A DNA stretch of 64,000 nucleotides, from positions 124,001-188,000 of the forward strand of contig CAWKFA010000008.1 of assembly GCA_963848825.1 (NCBI GenBank), in the 5' to 3' direction. A program made the translations under genes and the position numbers. Of the stretch, positions 19,291-29,694 are shown piece by piece (the first letter of the stretch is position 1; every line of letters starts with the position of its first letter). This DNA comes from CAVVSQ01 sp963848825. GTDB taxonomy: Bacteria; Planctomycetota; Planctomycetia; Gemmatales; Gemmataceae. Below the pieces are notes generated by a model that worked only from the letters and a program-made list of their open reading frames with translations, searched no databases and was not told the DNA's origin.

Positions 19291-21384
19291 ATGGCTACGC
19301 GTTCAAGCAACAGCGCTTCCGAGAATAACGGCGACAAGGCGCAAGTACGCGCCGAAACAATACAGGTGGCGGCGGTTGCCGGGGACCTGACGCGCGTCAC
19401 CGAGCAGGTCGCCGACGGCGCCAAAACCCAGGCGCGAGCGCTCGAGGACATGGTTGGCCGCGTCACCGCGATGACGGCCTCCCTCAAGGAGACAGCCACG
19501 CAAGCGACTGCCGTCGCCGCCTCGACACAGCAAATTGCGTCGTCGGTCAATGAGATGGCGGCCTCGAGCGAGCAGGTCGACACCAACAGCAGGCGGTTTG
19601 TGACCAGCCTGGCCGATACTGCGGCGTCCATTGAGGAGACGGCCGCTTCCATAAAAAGCGTCAGCAACAACACGCAGGAAATGGCGACGTCGGTCGTGCA
19701 GGTGAAAACCGCGATGATCGAGATGGCGTCGACCATCAAGAACATCAGCGGTGAAACCGAGGCGCTGGCGACGTCCGTCAACGAGACGGCCTCGACCATC
19801 GAGCAGATGGCACGCTCCGTCCAGGTGGTCGCCGGCAGCGCCACCGACCTGAATACCGCGGCCGACCAGACCTCCTCGGCGATCAACGAGATGGCCGCGT
19901 CGATCGAAGAAGTCGCCGCGACCACGGAAACCATGACCGCATCCGTGGAAGAAGTGTCCACGTCTCTCGAACAGATGGCGCGGTCGGTGGCCGGGGTGGC
20001 CCAAAACGCGGAAAAGATCATGGAGGTGGCGACCGGCGCGGCCGCTTCCGCGACCCAACTCGATCGTTCGATTCATTCCGTGGCGGGCTTGACAAAACAG
20101 GCCGAGGAAAGCACGCGCCGGGTCGCGCGCGAGGCGGAAGAGGGCGGGGCGGCCGCGCAAAAATCGATCCAGGGGCTGATGCGCGTGCGCGAGTCGATTG
20201 GACAATCGGCGACGGTTATTCGGGAAATGGGTAAACGTAGCGGCGAGATAAGTAGTATCGTCAATACGATTAACGTGATTGCCGAACGTACCAATCTCCT
20301 CTCGCTCAATGCTTCCATCGAGGCGGCGCGGGCCGGCGAGGCGGGTCGGGGCTTCGCGGTGGTGGCCGAGGAGATTCGCAACCTGGCCGATCGTGCCGCG
20401 CGGGCGACGTCGGACATCGCGTCCATCGTCAAGTCGCTCCAGGAAGTGGCGCAGCAAGCGGTGGCCGCGTCCAACGAAGGGGTCAAGGTGGCGGAGGAAA
20501 GCAGCCAACTGGCGGAAGGAGGCATGGCCGGTCTCAAAAAAATCCTGACGGGCGTTGGGGATACGTCGGTGCTTGTCGCGCAAATCGCGCGTGCCACCGA
20601 AGAGCAACTCGTCGCCGGACAGCATGTGGTGACGGCGATCAACATGACGGCGTCGCAGGCCAAGCAGGTCTCTGCGGGCACCAGCGAGCAGGCCAAGGCC
20701 ACGCAAAATGTCGTGCAGTCGACAACGCGGCTGCGCAGAATTGCGCACCAGGTGGCCCAGGCGATGACCGAACAGGGAAACGCCGCCCGCGCCATCATCA
20801 AGGCCGGCCAAAATACCAAGAGCCTTTCCGAGCAAGTGCGCAAGGCGGCAGCCGAACAAGCTACGGGCGCTAACCAAATTACCCAGGTTCTTAACTCCAT
20901 GCGCCGAGGTGCGGGCACCACATCCAAGGCAGTAGCCGAACAGGCCAGGGCCAGCGACGCAGTCGCCCGCGAAATGGACCGCCTGGCAAGCTTTTTTGGC
21001 GACGTGACCAAGGCGATGACCGAACAGGCGACTGCGGCCACCCAGATCACCAAGTCGGTTGAGTCCATGCGTCGTCAGTCGGCTGAGGTTTCGAAAGCAA
21101 TTGGCGAGCAAACGCGTGCGTCGAAGGATATGGTGACGGCCACACATCACGTAGCCACGCAGATTGAACTGATCGCGCGGGCCACGAAGGACAATTCCAT
21201 GGCTGCCGGGGAGATAATGAACGGTCTGGGCCAGGTTCGTGTCGTGACGGAACGAAATGTGCTGAGTTCTGAGGATGCGCGGCGTGCACTAAGTAATCTG
21301 GGAGAGCGCGTGGCGTCTTTGGGGCGTATTTCCGAAGGCGGAGGGCAAAACGGCCGGCGGCCAGGCGGCCGACAGAGGAAATGA
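19291..21384 (+). CDS. Soluble methyl-accepting chemotaxis protein without a sensory domain
   Basis: 697 residues and intact. No membrane helix or signal peptide is present. Almost the whole chain is Ala/Ser/Thr/Glu-rich heptad coiled coil. The conserved receptor tip is at about residues 330-370: 'INVIAERTNLLSLNASIEAA' then 'RAGEAGRGFAVVAEEIRNLA', the CheA/CheW-contact hairpin. Many short 'S-x-NEMAAS' and 'ITKSVESMR'-like units repeat on both sides, with E/Q-rich pairs that could be methylation sites for CheR/CheB. No PAS, GAF, Cache, globin or other ligand-binding domain is visible, so the signal must reach it through a partner. The start has GGGAGA upstream. The adjacent HEAT-repeat protein is the leading candidate partner. 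Confidence 0.93.
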   Translation: MATRSSNSASENNGDKAQVRAETIQVAAVAGDLTRVTEQVADGAKTQARALEDMVGRVTAMTASLKETATQATAVAASTQQIASSVNEMAASSEQVDTNSRRFVTSLADTAASIEETAASIKSVSNNTQEMATSVVQVKTAMIEMASTIKNISGETEALATSVNETASTIEQMARSVQVVAGSATDLNTAADQTSSAINEMAASIEEVAATTETMTASVEEVSTSLEQMARSVAGVAQNAEKIMEVATGAAASATQLDRSIHSVAGLTKQAEESTRRVAREAEEGGAAAQKSIQGLMRVRESIGQSATVIREMGKRSGEISSIVNTINVIAERTNLLSLNASIEAARAGEAGRGFAVVAEEIRNLADRAARATSDIASIVKSLQEVAQQAVAASNEGVKVAEESSQLAEGGMAGLKKILTGVGDTSVLVAQIARATEEQLVAGQHVVTAINMTASQAKQVSAGTSEQAKATQNVVQSTTRLRRIAHQVAQAMTEQGNAARAIIKAGQNTKSLSEQVRKAAAEQATGANQITQVLNSMRRGAGTTSKAVAEQARASDAVAREMDRLASFFGDVTKAMTEQATAATQITKSVESMRRQSAEVSKAIGEQTRASKDMVTATHHVATQIELIARATKDNSMAAGEIMNGLGQVRVVTERNVLSSEDARRALSNLGERVASLGRISEGGGQNGRRPGGRQRK

Positions 21385-23731
21385 TCTCACCATCGACCAA
21401 CTGATCCAGCAAACGGCAGGGTCCGACGAGACGACACGTCTCGCGGGTGTGCATAGGGCGGCCGCAGCCGGCGCGCTCCAGGTACTCATTGCCGCCCTTG
21501 ACGATGATAGCTGGCGGGTCCGGCAGGTGGCGGTCGGCACGTTGGCTGGCCGTTGCGATGCGGACGCGATCCGGGCACTTTTAGGTACGCTTCGCGACAG
21601 CCATCATAATCTCAAACGGGTGAACGCGGCCATGCAGGTGCTCGCCCAGAGCGGCCCGGCGGTGCTGGATAACTTGACGGCGTTCCTGCTCGATCCCGAC
21701 GATGAATTGCGTTTGTGCGCCGCTCTTACCCTGGGTCTGCAAGGCGATGCGCGCGTTGTTCCTCATCTTATACGCCGCCCTCGACGACACCAATGCTAAC
21801 GTGCGTTACCATGTTATCGAAGCTCTTGGCCGACTGCGCGCCGGTCAAGCGGTGGATGCGCTGGCGGCGCTTGCTGAAAGTGGCGATTTTTCGCTGGCGT
21901 TTCCAGCCATTGAGGCGCTGGCGGCGATCGGCGACCCACGCGTCGCCTGTCGCCTGGTGCCGTTGCTGGACGACGATTTTCTGAGAGCGCCTGCACTTGA
22001 TGCACTTGCCGAACTGGGCGATGAGGAAGTCGTACCGGCGCTCACGAAGCTGCTCGAATCGTCAGCCATCCCCGCCAGCATGGTGGCGCGGGCACTCGCC
22101 CGGGTTTGGGCCCGCTATGAAGAATTCTATCGTGCCGGTGAATATATCGCTCAACTGACGCGCCAGACACTCACGTCCGCGAGCACCCAAAGGCTCGTCA
22201 CCGCCTTGCAAGAAGCCGACGGGGCCGATCTTCAGGCGCTCGCGCCGGTCGTGGGATGGCTGGAAAATCCCGCGCTGGACGCCACGCTAACCCGGTTGCT
22301 CAGCCGGCCGCAAGCTCGCCCAACGATAATCGATGTCCTGGTCCGCCGCGGTACCTCTACGATCGACTCATTGGGTGAACAACTCCGAGCCGACAGTCTG
22401 GAAACTCGACAAGCCGCGGTCGTCGCACTGGGCAGAATTGGCGACGTCCGCGCGGTGCCCGCTTTGCTGGAGGCCCTGGCCGCGGACGACGAACTCGTCG
22501 TCGCCATCGCCGGGGCGCTGGCCATGATAGGCGATGGCCGGGCTTATCGTCCACTGCTTGAGCTTATTGCCCATCCAGACCCGGCAGCTCGTCGCGGCGT
22601 GATTTCCGCGCTCAATTCCCTCGGCCACCCGGATATGGCCTCGGATGTTTTCGACGCTTTTGCAGAGTCCCGATCCCCTTGCGCGGGAATCGGCACTGCG
22701 CCTGGCCGGCTACGCCGGCTTCGCCAACTGCACCGCTAGGGTGGTGCATTGCTGTGGCGATGAACAAGAAGATGTTCGCCGCGCGGCCGTGGAGTCGTTA
22801 GCCTGCCTTGAAGGACCAGCGCTCGCTACTGCCTTTGCCAGGGCGCTTCAGGACGTTTCGCCCGCCGTGCGTGCGGCGGCGGCACGGTCATTGGCCCAGG
22901 CCGCCATCGATTTGGCCTGGCCTCTGTTGCAGGTAGCACTTAACGACCCCGTTTCCTGGGTACGTTATTTCGCGGCCCGCTCGCTTGCCCAACATCGTTA
23001 CGCTCCTGCGCTGGCGGACCTGAGCCGGCTTGCTCAGAAAGACCCCGCCATGCAGGTCCGGGTTGCGGCGGTCGAGGCCATCGGCGTCACCGGTGGAGCC
23101 CGCGTAATGCCGGTGCTGCTGGCGCTGGCAGGCGCGCCGGACCCAGACCTCGCCCGCGCCGCCCTGCACGCTCTCGGGGCCAGCGGCCACCCCAGACGCG
23201 CTGGCGCCCCTGCTGGCAACCCTGGCCGCGCCCGACAGTACGCGTCAGGTAGATGGCATCCGGGCGCTGGGTGAAACGGGCAGCAACGCGGCCGTTGCTC
23301 CGTTACTCCGCCTGGTAGAGACATCCAAGGATCCGGTCGCCCAGGAGGCAATCGACGCCCTTAAGCGTTTGGATCTGCCCGCGGCGGTCGATGCGTTGGT
23401 CGCGCTGACGGCTCTGCCGCAACGGCGCACTAGCTGCGTTGCCGCCCTGGTGGCGTCCGGCGGGCACCACGTCGACCGCCTCGCCCTGGGGTTGCGCCAC
23501 CCCAATATCGACGTGCGCCGGTCCGTTGTGGAGGCGCTTGGACGCATTAAAAATCCGCAGGCGCAAGTGCTCTTGAGCGCGGCCCTGAATGATGGGGAAG
23601 CATCCGTCCGTCTTGGGGCCATCACTGGGCTGGCCCAGGCCACACCGACGCATAAAGTACTCGCTGCGCTGGCGGGAACCGACCCTGATGGCGCCGTCCG
23701 GCAGGCAGCCCGGGCCAGACTGCGAAGGTAA
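21381..23731 (+). CDS. HEAT-repeat protein of the chemosensory cluster (frameshifted)
   Basis: About 780 residues made almost entirely of PBS-lyase-type HEAT repeats ('VRQVAVGTLAGR', 'VRYHVIEALGRLRAGQ', 'VRRAAVESLACLEG', 'VRVAAVEAIGVTGG', 'VRRSVVEALGRIKNPQ'), roughly two dozen units. No catalytic motif, membrane helix or signal peptide is seen. Such solenoids are protein-binding scaffolds. The start is unclear: an ATG at 21381 overlaps the receptor stop, but reading on needs an immediate frame change near 21385; the first clean start is GTG at 21449. Other breaks lie near 21772, 22660 and 23190. From its position between mcp and cheR, I infer a role in array assembly or input. As I recall, Myxococcus xanthus Che7 also pairs a HEAT protein with a soluble receptor. 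Confidence 0.8.
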
Positions 23732-23733
23732 CG

Positions 23734-24572
23734 ATGAGCTTCTCGTCGGAAACAGTCAGGCTCTCCGAAAAGGAGTTCGCTATCCTGCGGGACCTCGTGC
23801 ATGAGCGTACCGGCCTATTTTACGAGAACGACAAACGCGACCTTCTGGCGGACAAACTGTCCAGCCGGGTTATCGACCGAGGCTTTAACGCCTTTATCGA
23901 TTATTACTATCTGCTCAAATATGGGCCTGGCGAGGAACAGGAGTGGAAAAACGTCCTCGATGCGCTTTCCGTGCCGGAGACCTATTTCTGGCGCGAACTC
24001 GATCAGGTTGGGGCACTCGTGGACATCGTGGTGCCCCTGCTACTTTCCCAGGGTCGCGGCGAACCACTCCGCATTTGGAGCGCCGGCCTGCGCCACGGGC
24101 GAAGAGCCGCTGACGATCGCCATGGCGCTGAACGAAGCCGGTTGGTTCGGGCGTGCCCCGATTGAAATCCTGGCGAGCGACGGTAGTGCCGGCAATATCG
24201 CCAAAGCGCCAGGGACTTTACCGCGAACGCTCCTTCCGCAGCCTGCCGTTGGCGCTGCGCGAGAAGTATTTCACGCGCGAGCAGGGCGGCTGGCGCGTGG
24301 CTGCCCATTTGCACGAGCGCGTACAATGGAGGGTTGTCAACTTGTTGGTTCTCGATGAAGTCAACCGGCAATTACCGGCTCCGGTAATTTTTTGTCGTAA
24401 TGTCTTCATTTATTTTTCTGGTGCCGCCATTAGCCGCACGGTGGCGTCTTTCGCGGAGGGAATGCCGGCCGGCGGGCACCTGTTCGTCGGCGTCTCGGAA
24501 TCGCTGCTCAAGTACAGCACCGCTTTCGACCTGCGGGAAATTGGCCGCGCCTTCGTTTATGTCAAGCATTGA
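23734..24572 (+). CDS. cheR: Chemoreceptor methyltransferase CheR (frameshifted)
   Basis: About 278 residues. The N-terminal helical domain has 'FAILRDLVHERTGLFYEN' and 'YYYLLKYGPGEEQEWKN', followed by 'LSVPETYFWRE'. The SAM-binding domain contains 'PLRIWSA' and 'ACATGEEPLTIAMALNE', then 'IEILASDGSA', 'VQWRVVNLL', 'VIFCRNVFIYFS' and 'LFVGVSESLLKYS'. CheR methylates glutamates on the receptor coiled coil using S-adenosylmethionine. The frame changes near 24085 and 24205. The ATG is 2 bases after the HEAT gene stop, which suggests translational coupling. No C-terminal TPR or pentapeptide-binding extension is seen. Confidence 0.9.
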
Positions 24573-24610
24573 GTCATCCGTCAGCGCGTGATGGCGGAGA
24601 GGAGATTACC

Positions 24611-25650
24611 GTGAATCAGTTGCTACGGGTTCTCGTGGTGGACGACTCGGCATACGTGCGTAAAGTCATCAAGCAGATGCTTTCCCGTAGCCCTTTTTTG
24701 GAAGTCGTGGGCACGGCACGCGATGGCCAGGAAGCGTTGGAACTCGTCGAAACACTCAAGCCGGACGTCATCACCCTTGACCTGATCATGCCCCGGATGG
24801 ACGGGGTAAGCTTCCTGCGCGCGCAAATGGCGCGCCATCCCCTGCCTGTCATTGTGGTCAGCATCACGAGTGAAGGGGGCGAGCTCATGCTCAAGGCCCT
24901 CGAAGCCGGTGCTGTGGACATGGTTCAAAAACCAACGGCCCTGGCGACGGAGAAGGTCTTTGAAATCGCTGACGAGCTCATCGCCAAGATCAAGGCCGTG
25001 GCGGGCGCTCCACGGCCGCCCTTCGGGCCAAACCACCGGCCGCCGTTGTTTCCCAGGCCCCGTCAGCACGCCGTTCCCAAAAGGTCGACGTCATCGTGCT
25101 TGGTATTTCGACCGGAGGACCTCAAGCTTTGAAGTACCTGATTCCGCAGTTGCCCGCGGATTTGCCGGTGCCCGTGGTCATTGTTTTGCACATGCCCGTT
25201 GGCTACACTGAACTTTACGCGCGCAGCCTGAATGAGGTGGCGGGATTGCAGGTCGTGGAGGCCCATGAGGGGGACGAGCTCCGGCCGGGCACCGTGCTGT
25301 TCGCGCCAGCGGGGCAACACCTTACATTCCGGCGGCGAGCCGGGAGCGGCGTTTCCGTTCACCTGGATCTCTTGCCGCTGGATTCCCCTCATTGCCCCTC
25401 GGTGGACGTGCTGTTTCAGTCGGCGGCGGAAGTCTTCGGCAGTCGGGTGCTGGCGGTGGTCATGACGGGTATGGGCTCGGACGGTACCAAGGGGGCCGCC
25501 TGGGTCAAGGCCCAGGGGGGCCTGGTGTTCACCGAGGCCGAGGCGACCTGTGTCGTTTATGGCATGCCGCGCTCGGTAGTCGAAGCCGGCTTGAGCGATC
25601 GCTCGATCCCTCTGGCAGGCCTGGCAGGCGCCATTCTGGAGGCGATGTGA
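24611..25650 (+). CDS. cheB: Chemoreceptor methylesterase CheB (frameshifted)
   Basis: About 346 residues, starting with GTG preceded by GGAGAGGAG. The REC domain has 'LVVDDSAYVRKVI', Asp in 'DVITLDLIMPRMDGVSF' and Lys in 'VDMVQKPTA'. The esterase domain supplies the catalytic Ser of 'VLGISTGGPQAL', the His of 'VVIVLHMPVGYTELYA' and the Asp of 'VMTGMGSDGTKGA'. CheB removes methyl groups from receptors when phosphorylated by CheA, opposing CheR. The frame changes near 25070, in the linker between the domains. The stop overlaps the next ATG by one base. A CheD gene is not present in the cluster. Confidence 0.92.
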
Positions 25651-26015
25651 TGGCGAAGGTCTTGATCGTGGATGACTCCAATTTGTCGCGGCGGATTAGC
25701 CGGAGCATTCTGCAAGAATCCGGGCACGAAGTCGTCGAGGCGCAGGACGGCATCAGCGCGCTGGAACGCTATTTTCTGGACAAACCCGACCTCGTGCTCC
25801 TGGACATCACGATGAAGGGCATGAACGGGTTTGAAGTGCTGACCAAGCTGCGCGAAATGGACGCCGCCGCGCGCGTCATCATTGCCACCGCGGACATTCA
25901 GGCATCCACGCGCAGTATGACCAAGGAGGGCGGCGCCCTGGGGTTCATTACCAAGCCGCTGGTCAAGGAACAGGTCTTGAATGCCGTTGCCCTGGCCCTC
26001 CGAGGGGGTGCGTGA
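25650..26015 (+). CDS. CheY-like single-domain response regulator
   Basis: 121 residues and intact. REC domain with 'VLIVDDSNLSRRIS', phosphorylated Asp in 'DLVLLDITMKGMNGFEV', 'IIATADIQASTRS' at the switch Thr position, and Lys in 'GFITKPLVKEQ'. The ATG overlaps the cheB stop by one base, and its stop overlaps the start of cheC. That places it next to a CheC phosphatase, so its phosphate is probably removed by that enzyme. It is the second lone REC of the operon; the two may serve as output and phosphate sink, but which is which cannot be told. Confidence 0.9.
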   Translation: MAKVLIVDDSNLSRRISRSILQESGHEVVEAQDGISALERYFLDKPDLVLLDITMKGMNGFEVLTKLREMDAAARVIIATADIQASTRSMTKEGGALGFITKPLVKEQVLNAVALALRGGA

Positions 26016-26640
26016 TGGAAATGAGCATCCTGCAGCGGGACGCCTTGACCGAGCTTATCAACATCGCGTTCTCGCGCACCGCGGCCTCGCTCTCGGAACT
26101 CACGGGCAACCGCGTCGATCTCGATGTCCCTACCGTCGACGTCTATCCCATTCAGCAATTGCCCGGTGTGCTGGCGGAATTCGTCAGCGGCGACGTGGCC
26201 ACCGTCCACCAAATCTTCGCTGGCACCGTCGCCGGCGACGCCCTCCTGCTGCTGAACCACGACGGGGCGCTCAATCTGGTCGATCTGCTAACGGCCAGCG
26301 ACGCGCCTACCGCCCGTTTCGCCGAGTCGTCGAAGGAAGTCCTCTCGGAAGTTGGCAATATCTTGCTCAACGCGTGCCTCGGCGTCTTTGGCGATCTTCT
26401 TCATGTCCGCTTTACCTTCACCGTGCCGCGCTTGCATCTGGATGACCTGGCCGTGCTGTTGCACTCTCTTGTCATCGACAAGGACGAGCTGCGCCATGCG
26501 CTGGTCGTCGGCGCCATGTTTCGGCTGCAGGATAGCGAGGTCAGGGCTGCCTGGTTATCGTCCTGGGCATCGCCTCGCTCGACCTGTTGATGAAGGCGGT
26601 CGAGGACTGGAGCGATACGTCGATTGTCCCTGAGAAATAA
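26015..26640 (+). CDS. cheC: CheC-family CheY-P phosphatase (frameshifted at its end)
   Basis: About 208 residues. Two phosphatase signature helices are intact: 'LTELINIAFSRTAASLSELT' near the N-terminus and 'EVLSEVGNILLNACLGVFGD' in the second half, each with the Glu-x-x-Asn pair of CheC/CheX/FliY enzymes. The frame changes near 26545; the natural C-terminus 'DWSDTSIVPEK' ends at 26640. The start overlaps the preceding REC gene (TGATG arrangement), indicating coupled translation. CheC dephosphorylates CheY-P and in other bacteria can be stimulated by CheD, which is absent here. Confidence 0.85.
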
Positions 26641-26675
26641 CTGGCAACCGAGCACGCTGGGGTGGAAAAGTTCCC

Positions 26676-28726
26676 ATGGTTCGAAACGAAACAATTCTTT
26701 TGAGTTTGAACCAGCTTACCAACTGGGGCATTCTGACTACGGACGCCGATCTCAATGTCACGGGCTGGAACGGCTGGCTGGAACGAAGCAGCGGCCGCCC
26801 CGCCTGCGACGTGGTGGGCGCCAATCTGCTAGCTCTCTTTCCTGACCTGGTGAGTCGTCGCCTCGATCAATTTTTTCGCCAGGCACTCGACGGCCGCGTC
26901 ATCGTGCTGGCGCAGCGCCTCCACAAATATCTGCTGCCTTTCTCCGTGCCGGCACACCAGGGCGTGGCGGCCCCCATGCACCAGAGCGTCCGTATCGCGC
27001 CGCTGCTCGAGGATGGGTTGGTCGTCGGCACCCTGACCGTTATCGAGGATGTGACCGAGCGTGTCGTTCATGACGCGGAGATGGCGGTGCGAGCCCGGCA
27101 ACAGGCAACGCGTCGCGGTGCTGGGCCAACACGCCCTGGCAGGTGACGATTTGGAGTCGCTAAGCCAGGATACGGCCACCCTGCTCGCCGATATGCTCAA
27201 GGTGGATTACTGCTGCGCTTTGGGAGTTGGCCCCGACCGAGCCGCGGCTGATATTGAAGGCGGGCGTTGGCTGGCGCGCCGAATCTCTGAGTGAAATAAC
27301 GGTCCCTGTCGGCACCAACTCTCATGAGGGCTATACGATGGCGGTGGGTAAGCCCGTCGTCAGCGCTGACCTCAAGAACGAAAGCCGCTTTTCCCTCACG
27401 GCATTTGCGCCAGCACGACCTGCATAGCGGCGCCAGCGTGCTCGTCAGCGGCCGCGAATCTCCCGTTGGCGTGGTTGCTGTCTATACGGCGTGCCCCCGC
27501 GCTTTCTCCGACGAAGACATCAGTTTTCTTCAGGCTGCCGCCAACGTCCTGGGCCTGGCGATCGATCGTAAACGCCTGGAAAGCCAGCTGCGTCAGCGCG
27601 TGGCGGAGCTGGCCGACACCGACCGGCGTAAGGATGAGTTCCTGGCCATGTTGCGCATGGGCTGCGCAATCCCCTGGCCGCCATCTCCAATTCCGTGCGC
27701 GTGCTCGGTTTGACGAAAACCGCCGATACCAACGTCCAATATGCCCATGAAGTAATCGGCCGGCAGATGCAACAGCTAACCCGTATGGTCGATGATCTCC
27801 TCGACGTTTCCCGCATCACCAGGGGCAAGGTCCAACTCCAAAGAGAGGTCATCGACCTGGCCGGCGTGGTGGCCAGCGCGGTGGAAATTAGCCGGCCGCT
27901 CCTCGATGGCCGCAAGCACGATTTTTCGCTGACTCTGCCGTCGGAGCCGGTCTGCGTTCTCGGCGACCCCACGCGTTTAGCCCAGGTGATCGCGAACATT
28001 CTTAATAATGCGGCCAAATACACCAACGAAGGTGGCTCAATTGCCGCCATCCTGGAAAGAACCGACAAGGAGGCTGTCGTTCGCGTTCGCGACTCGGGAC
28101 TTGGCATTGCGCCGACCATGCTCGGCTCGGTTTTCGACCTGTTCACCCAGGCGCAAAGCTCGCTGAGCCGCTCCGACGGCGGCCTGGGAATCGGCCTGTC
28201 CCTCGTCCGCAGCTTGGTGCAGCTCCATGGTGGCACGGTCGAGGCCTTTAGCGAAGGCCTCGGTCGTGGCAGCGAATTCGTGTTGCGCCTCCCGGTCATC
28301 AGCGAGGCCCCCGCCGAGCCCTGGAAAAAGAACCACGCGGAGTCCCCCCGCCCAGATTCGCGCCGCATCCTGGTCGTCGATGACAACGTCGATGCCGCCA
28401 GAAGCCTGGCTATTCTTCTGAACATGGTTGGCCACGAAGTACACACCGCCCAGGACGGCACCACCGCGCTTCACGCCGCCCAGGTCCACCAGCCCGACGT
28501 CGTCCTTCTTGACATCGGCCTGCCCGGCATGGACGGCCTCGAAGTCGCTCGCCATCTTCGCCAGGACCAGAAGTTCAAAGATATCCTACTTGTCGCCATA
28601 ACGGGCTATGGGCAGGACGAAGACCGCCGCCGCTCCGAAGAAGCCGGTTTCAACGCCCACCTCGTCAAACCCATCGCCATCGATGCCCTCAACGCACTGC
28701 TTGGCAGATTTTCAGCCGACGACTAA
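26676..28726 (+). CDS. Cytoplasmic hybrid histidine kinase, PAS-GAF-HisKA-HATPase-REC (frameshifted)
   Basis: About 683 residues. An N-terminal PAS domain ('NWGILTTDADLNVTGWNGW') is followed by a GAF domain (about 27100-27580) and the HisKA region with 'DEFLAML', then a kinase domain: N box 'VIANILNNAAKYTNEGG', 'VRDSGLGIAPTML', 'SDGGLGIGLSLVRSLVQLHGG'. A C-terminal REC has Asp in 'DVVLLDIGLPGMDGLEV' and Lys in 'AHLVKPIA'. No membrane helix is found. The frame changes near 27095, 27225, 27400 and 27660. The last break removes one base just before the phosphorylation site; when repaired the H box reads 'HGLRNPLAAISN', with Gly where Glu is usual. It follows cheC by 35 bases with GGTGGAAAAG before the ATG, so it is probably the last gene of the operon. 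Confidence 0.88.
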
Positions 28727-28750
28727 AACCCCCTTGCGCATTCCGTCTCT

Positions 28751-29130
28751 GTAGGGTGGCGTCGAGCGTACTCGCGCTGACCCACCGAAATGCCCGTTGG
28801 CGACGTGAATCTGAAGACTCTCGCGAAGCACTGCTCTGCGACCATTCTGAATTACGCGAAGCACTGTTCGATGCGATCGTGTGTTCGGTGGGTCAGCGCG
28901 AGTACGCTCGACCCACCCTACAGGTGACCCACCGAAATACCCGTTGCGCTGAATTAAACGCGAAAGGCTGCTGTCTGGATCGCGAACACGGTTGTGCTCG
29001 TTCCGGTGGGTCAGCGAGTACGCTCGACCCACCCTACAGGTGACCCACCGAAATACCCGATCACGCTGAATTAAACGCGAAAGGCTGCTGCCCGAATCGC
29101 GAACAGGATTCTGTTGATTTCGGTGGGTCA
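28751..29130. repeat. REP-like palindromic repeat cluster
   Basis: Three copies of a palindromic unit of about 35 bases, with GTAGGGTGG, GTCGAGCGTACTCGC and GACCCACC parts, lie at 28751-28787 (one orientation) and at 28885-28921 and 29004-29037 (opposite orientation). A partial copy is at 29119-29130. The last two full copies belong to a tandem duplication of about 116 bases (28921-29036 and 29037-29130), sharing 'GCTGAATTAAACGCGAAAGG'. This resembles REP/BIME elements of other bacteria. It sits between the ends of two converging transcription units. Confidence 0.75.
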
Positions 29131-29134
29131 GAAC

Positions 29135-29644
29135 CTAGGGCGTGGGGAGCGGTACCAAGGTCCAGGGTGGGTCGAGGACCATCTTGATTGGCAGGCTCAA
29201 GGTATCCAAATAGAAGCGCGATGTGGATAGGAGCGGCTGTATGAGCGGGCAATAGAGCCCGTAGCGCTCGGTCTTCACATCTTCGAAATAAAGGGGATTA
29301 GAACAGAGGTTGGCGTGTTCCACGAAGGCCGTGGCCGGCGGAAATTGCTGGTTGTTGTCGGCAAAGGGTGGGGCCGCTTCCCGTGGAAAAAGTACCTTCT
29401 TTTGCCCAATCGCCAAATATTCCCGCGTCATTCTTTCCTTGAGGCGGTCTTCCGATTCCACGCGAAAGAGCTGTTCCGGCGTGGTTGGCAGCATGATTTG
29501 CTCTGCAGTTTGAGGCAGCCCAAGTTGGGCCTGGGCGAGCAAACGTGCGGGTATCCCCAGGCTGCCAAACAAAGTGGCCAGGGCGGCAAGGAGAAGCAAA
29601 GACCAGCGGCGGAAAAACCTGCTGTGGTTGCGTGCAAAAGTCAT
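29135..29644 (-). CDS. Small exported planctomycete protein of unknown function
   Basis: 169 residues and intact. A basic N-terminus and one hydrophobic helix ('RRWSLLLLAALATLFGSLGI') act as signal peptide or anchor. The mature part contains 'NPLYFEDVKTERYGLYCPL' and 'STSRFYLDTLSLPIKMVLDP', a pattern I have seen in planctomycete conserved hypotheticals, with two conserved-looking Cys. The start at 29644 has AGGAAAGTGGAAAG upstream; a longer frame to 29899 overlaps the TolC-like gene and was rejected. It is 50 bases downstream of the TolC-like gene and probably co-transcribed, so it may be an accessory of the export locus. No function is proposed. Confidence 0.78.
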   Translation of the reverse strand: MTFARNHSRFFRRWSLLLLAALATLFGSLGIPARLLAQAQLGLPQTAEQIMLPTTPEQLFRVESEDRLKERMTREYLAIGQKKVLFPREAAPPFADNNQQFPPATAFVEHANLCSNPLYFEDVKTERYGLYCPLIQPLLSTSRFYLDTLSLPIKMVLDPPWTLVPLPTP

Positions 29645-29694
29645 GGGCTTTCCACTTTCCTTACGCGGCGCAATAGATTCGGCCAGCGACCAAC

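Noticed and set aside
18729..21150. Long minus-strand open frames opposite cheW and the receptor gene
   Set aside because: Low-complexity shadows of Ala/Ser-rich coiled coil codons at high GC; no family motif or ribosome-binding site.
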